Source: Saksenaea vasiformis B4078
Lineage: Eukaryota; Mucoromycota; Mucoromycetes; Mucorales; Saksenaeaceae
NCBI GenBank assembly: GCA_000697055.1
Contig: JNDT01001481.1
Coordinates: 1-21,855 of the forward strand
Length of the DNA: 21,855 nt
Direction of reading: 5' to 3'
The position numbers were made by a program, and so were the translations under genes. Below are positions 18,946 to 21,855 of the stretch, one piece after another. Position 1 is the first letter of the stretch. Every line of letters starts with the position of its first letter. The notes under the pieces are model-generated. The model was not told where the DNA came from. It ran no database searches and worked only from the letters and a program-made list of their open reading frames with translations.

Positions 18946-20740
18946 ATGGACGGTTACCCGACGCTGCGGCGCCAGGATTTCCTCGACTTTTTAACGCGTG
19001 AATATGTAAGTCAGAGGATACACCATTTATTTAATCTTTGTAAACGTTTTCCCTAGACGAACTACCTATGTGAAACGGTTGTAACACCTTTCGGAGCAGA
19101 TAGCTTTGTACGTGGCACCATCGCAAAGTTTTTTTTTAAAAATAGATAACGCCTTTCTAAGAATCAAATGTCGCTTACTGAGGAAAATTGTTGTGCGCTA
19201 TCATGTCGTCTGCCTTCCAGAAGTGAAAGAACTGTATGGGTAACAATTACGTCATTTAACATCACACATAAAATGACACTGTAAAGATCGCTCGGTATGA
19301 AGCTGCTACGGACATCACTGATTCTGGTCGATAAGGTTTCCGGGAAAAGAAATCCGTAGCGCTTGTTCTTACCGAAATAGTGATCTTCCATCTAGAATAT
19401 CCTTCAAGAGTCCAATAATATCCACAACCGTACCAATGCGCAGGTATTTAGACTCCAGCCTTTTCTCTTGACAGGTTCTAATATTCTGAACTTACTTCAA
19501 TTGAAATCTGAGGAAGAGATAATACTCAATATGGCCATGGTTTTTGTTCTCGTGATCGACATTGACAACATCAAGGATATACTCTTATTAAAAATGCAGA
19601 CTCGCCAAGGAAAGTAAAGTCTGTCAAGGGGCATTTATGTGTCTGCTACCATCTGCAAATTCAAGCGCTCGTTCCTCCAAAGACTTCTGGATTATTTCTC
19701 TCCCACGGACTGTCTGCTAAAGAGAATACATTTCTTTATTATCGAAATCACTCAATTATTTGAGAGCCGAGTACGAAAACGTGCTTGATATTCGTTGTTG
19801 CACAACGACGACAGCTATTCAACATGCTCAGATTACATCCTCGAAAGTTTGAAAAGCGAATCTTCTTGTGTACCCATACAAATCGTAGCAATTGCTACCT
19901 GTAAGTGTTTAGTTTGTGCATGAATTCATAAATCAGCAAAGAAATCTCCAAATGACTACATATTTGATGTTCTTCTTGACAACTATACAGCCGATGTGAA
20001 GACGCTACAAGAGACCATCACCCGTATCAGCAACCAAGGTAGGTTATATTTGCTTCTTCAGAGAAGTACGCTTCGGCTTTACGGAAAATTTCAAAAGTGT
20101 ATGATAGTAAGCACACGACCAAGGGTTACATCTTCAAAAGATTAATCTCGATTCCTTGGCGTTACCGACTTTCCAGCTTCCTTCTCCAAAAAATGTAGTT
20201 CATACCGTGTGCCACCATGGATGGGATGCGCCTCGGAACCCCGGCTCATGCGTCAGGACTACACCAATGATAACTGAGATAACAAATTGTCATCGAATGG
20301 GTATTCGTTAGTGAATGGCTTTTATGCTATTTTAATGGATTTGGAATTGAGCTTCACGTAGGTAAATTTATACTCTTTCATTAATGATATATTGACAACC
20401 CACATTTTATTTTCTCTCGGCGCAACCTTGATCTCTTCATGGATGCAGGATTTTATTGGAAGACCGGTTGCGTACGAAGGTGCCCATATTTCCATACATA
20501 ATATACGGTTTAATACTTAAGGTAAGCAATCCCATAACTACTGTTTATTTTAGGTTCGTTATTAATCGGTCATACTTCACAGATCGAAAGGTTTCTTCCA
20601 TCAGTTCTACACCGGATATCGTCTATAATACCATGCAACAATCGCTAAGGGTCCATTCTTCGAAGCCTTTCCGTAGCTGTGCTCACTCGCTTTGGATGAA
20701 AGCGCAGTGTGCCATATATTATAACAAGTTACGTGGTTAA
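18946..20740 (+). pseudogene. Unrecognised multi-exon gene, possibly decayed
   Basis: Protein-like exons bounded by good fungal splice sites are visible, but I could not build one continuous frame and do not recognise the family. Exon 1 (18946-19005) encodes MDGYPTLRRQDFLDFLTREY and ends at GTAAGT. Exon 2 (19057-19107) encodes TNYLCETVVTPFGADSF, giving a clean in-frame join. Later open blocks include NQMSLTEENCCALSCRLP after about 19164, an acidic-to-hydrophobic block after the acceptor at 19475, and NDYIFDVLLDNYTADVK near 19955-20000 followed by a GTAGGT donor near 20038. Further signals are an acceptor at 20449, a donor near 20521 and an acceptor near 20553. An open frame continues to a stop at 20740. 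Frame changes in the middle suggest missed short introns or a pseudogene. The opposite strand offers no better model. Confidence 0.35.
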
Positions 20741-20917
20741 AAAAAAAAGAGGGCTGATGATGCACAGCCGGGCTCCGTGACCATGTCTGTAGCCCTGAAA
20801 TCCCCGATTGTTAGATCCTTTACGGAAATCAGACCCAGTCCTTACCTGTCATACAAAGTGACGAGTGAGCAGTTCCTTACTGCCTAACTGTCCTGGACAG
20901 TGCTGCCGGGCGAGATG
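20741..20917. other. Hairpin-rich non-coding DNA beyond the Fanzor-like 3' end
   Basis: No open frame is supported here. AGGGCT (20750-20755) pairs with AGCCCT (20791-20796), enclosing a smaller GGCT/AGCC arm pair. ACTGTCC and GGACAGT form a perfect 7-bp stem around one base at 20887-20901. The segment lies immediately downstream of the last Fanzor-like coding block on the minus strand, where a guide RNA would be encoded in such elements. That role is speculative. Confidence 0.3.
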
Positions 20918-21855
20918 CTAATTGGCATCCTGATTCGATGTAGCGAACAAATATATCACGAACATTTCGGCCGGCATTAACATCCCTATTCCAAAACTAA
21001 GCAAATAGTTAAGTATCAACGTGTCAAGCCAAGCAGTACGGCTTACCAGAGATGTTCTGATTCCTCGTCTATCATATGCGCACTGAGGGCACAGTCGGAT
21101 AGGATAGACGATATTTCTATAATTGTTGCGAGCTATCCCTGTGTTAAAGAAATATTTATACCAGCCGGACTAAATCATACCGGGTCGGCATCTATTGGGG
21201 CATTCACTGCTTAGATGCAGAATCTGCTCGTCGTCAGTTAAGCAATATTGACGTTTGTGCTTGTGATGCCGGCGTCTGATATACTTCTTACTAGAGATCA
21301 ATTCATATGAGTCAGGTTTCCACTGTGTCCATTTGTTTCCCAAACATACCGATGATTACACAGTTGCATGTTATAGTCAGGAAATCGACTGTGTCGTGAT
21401 GACATATGCTGCATACTTTGCTGGTTTTGTACTCGTCTACGCATATGACTGGACATCGCTGTGCTAGCACCTTGCGAAAGGTCTAAACATGGATAGTAAA
21501 TATTAATAGGATTCTCACTACCAAGAGAACTTCAACACTCTCAACTTCACCGGTAACGGTGCATATGTCTTATAGCTTCCATTATGCAGGTCGACATCTC
21601 CGTATGCCACAAATGCCCGCCGCTGGTCACGTCTACTGTTTTGTGCCTCACGATGCTGACGACGTTGGCGATACCGCGCTTTTTTGTTCTGTTTTTGCAC
21701 ATTTGCAACTGGAGGCTGACGCAGAGAGATAATTAATGAATGAAAAGTAAGCAGTCAAATGCTCACCAGAGTTGAATTGGGATAAAATCCCCCGACCTGG
21801 TCTGCGATAACGTCCATGGTCATACTTCTGGAAGAGTCCTGCAAGGCACGCCTTT
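20918..21855 (-). mobile_element. C-terminal part of a Fanzor-like (eukaryotic TnpB) RuvC nuclease, degenerate, cut by window edge
   Basis: Fanzors are eukaryotic relatives of the IS200/IS605 TnpB RNA-guided nuclease. Visible blocks, reading on the minus strand: an open end exon from 21855 to 21767; a 51-bp intron (21716-21766); exon 21551-21715 with a basic stretch, RRAFVAYGD and YAPLP; and a possible intron 21483-21550. From 21482 a block reads VLAQRCPVICVDEYKTSK then VCSICHHD. This matches the RuvC-II acidic motif plus the first CxxC zinc knuckle of the family. The next part is out of frame but includes RRRHHKHKRQ and SSECPNRC. Around 21121-21150 NTGIARNNYRNI sits where the RuvC-III NRDxNAARN motif is expected, with Gly in place of the catalytic Asp. 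A further frame ends at 20918-20920. The N-terminus lies outside the window. Frameshifts and the lost Asp suggest an inactive copy. Confidence 0.5.

Noticed and set aside
15719..20260. Similar peptides (NPGSC) and weakly similar DNA near 15760 and 20235
   Set aside because: Similarity covers only about 40-50 bases at a modest level and the flanks do not align, so it is probably chance.
1..21855. tRNA genes
   Set aside because: No segment showed convincing A-box and B-box sequences with a pairing acceptor stem when both strands were read by eye.

Overview
The window looks like nuclear DNA of a filamentous fungus, most likely an early-diverging one (Mucoromycota, Mucorales-like). Six protein genes can be read with confidence. 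Five of them are broken by short introns, mostly 42-88 bp with a few of 160-181 bp, that start GT(A/G)NG and end in YAG, often with a CTAAY-like branch site. All five spliced models stay in frame to a normal family length. The species is an inference; no rRNA or tRNA gene was found to anchor it.

Layout: 1-3422 is AT-rich and repeat-rich with no gene I can support. It holds LTR-like TATA/polyA modules, two tandem-repeat arrays, and a dispersed repeat whose two copies differ almost only by C-to-T and G-to-A changes. 3423-5155 (-) encodes a RagC/Gtr2 GTPase, followed by a doubtful gene at 5292-6043 (-). 6342-8103 (-) encodes an Ofd1/Tpa1/OGFOD1-type prolyl hydroxylase. 9504-11485 (-) encodes malate synthase. 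12607-14039 (-) encodes an ACR3 arsenite efflux carrier with an unusual cysteine-rich N-terminus. Head-to-head with it, 15066-15470 (+) is a single-exon bacterial-type ArsC arsenate reductase. 17147-18511 (-) encodes cytosolic inorganic pyrophosphatase. 18946-20740 (+) has splice-like exons of an unrecognised, possibly decayed gene. 20918-21855 (-) carries the C-terminal part of what looks like a Fanzor (eukaryotic TnpB-like RuvC nuclease), cut by the window edge.

Functional links: ACR3 and ArsC form a two-gene arsenic detoxification pair sharing a roughly 1 kb divergent promoter. ArsC would reduce As(V) to As(III) and ACR3 would export As(III). The others are housekeeping or nutrient genes: TORC1 amino-acid signalling (Gtr2), ribosomal protein hydroxylation and oxygen sensing (Ofd1/Tpa1), the glyoxylate cycle (malate synthase) and PPi hydrolysis. 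The most notable items are the arsenic pair, the Cys-rich extension on ACR3, and the Fanzor-like remnant with hairpin-rich DNA just beyond its 3' end.
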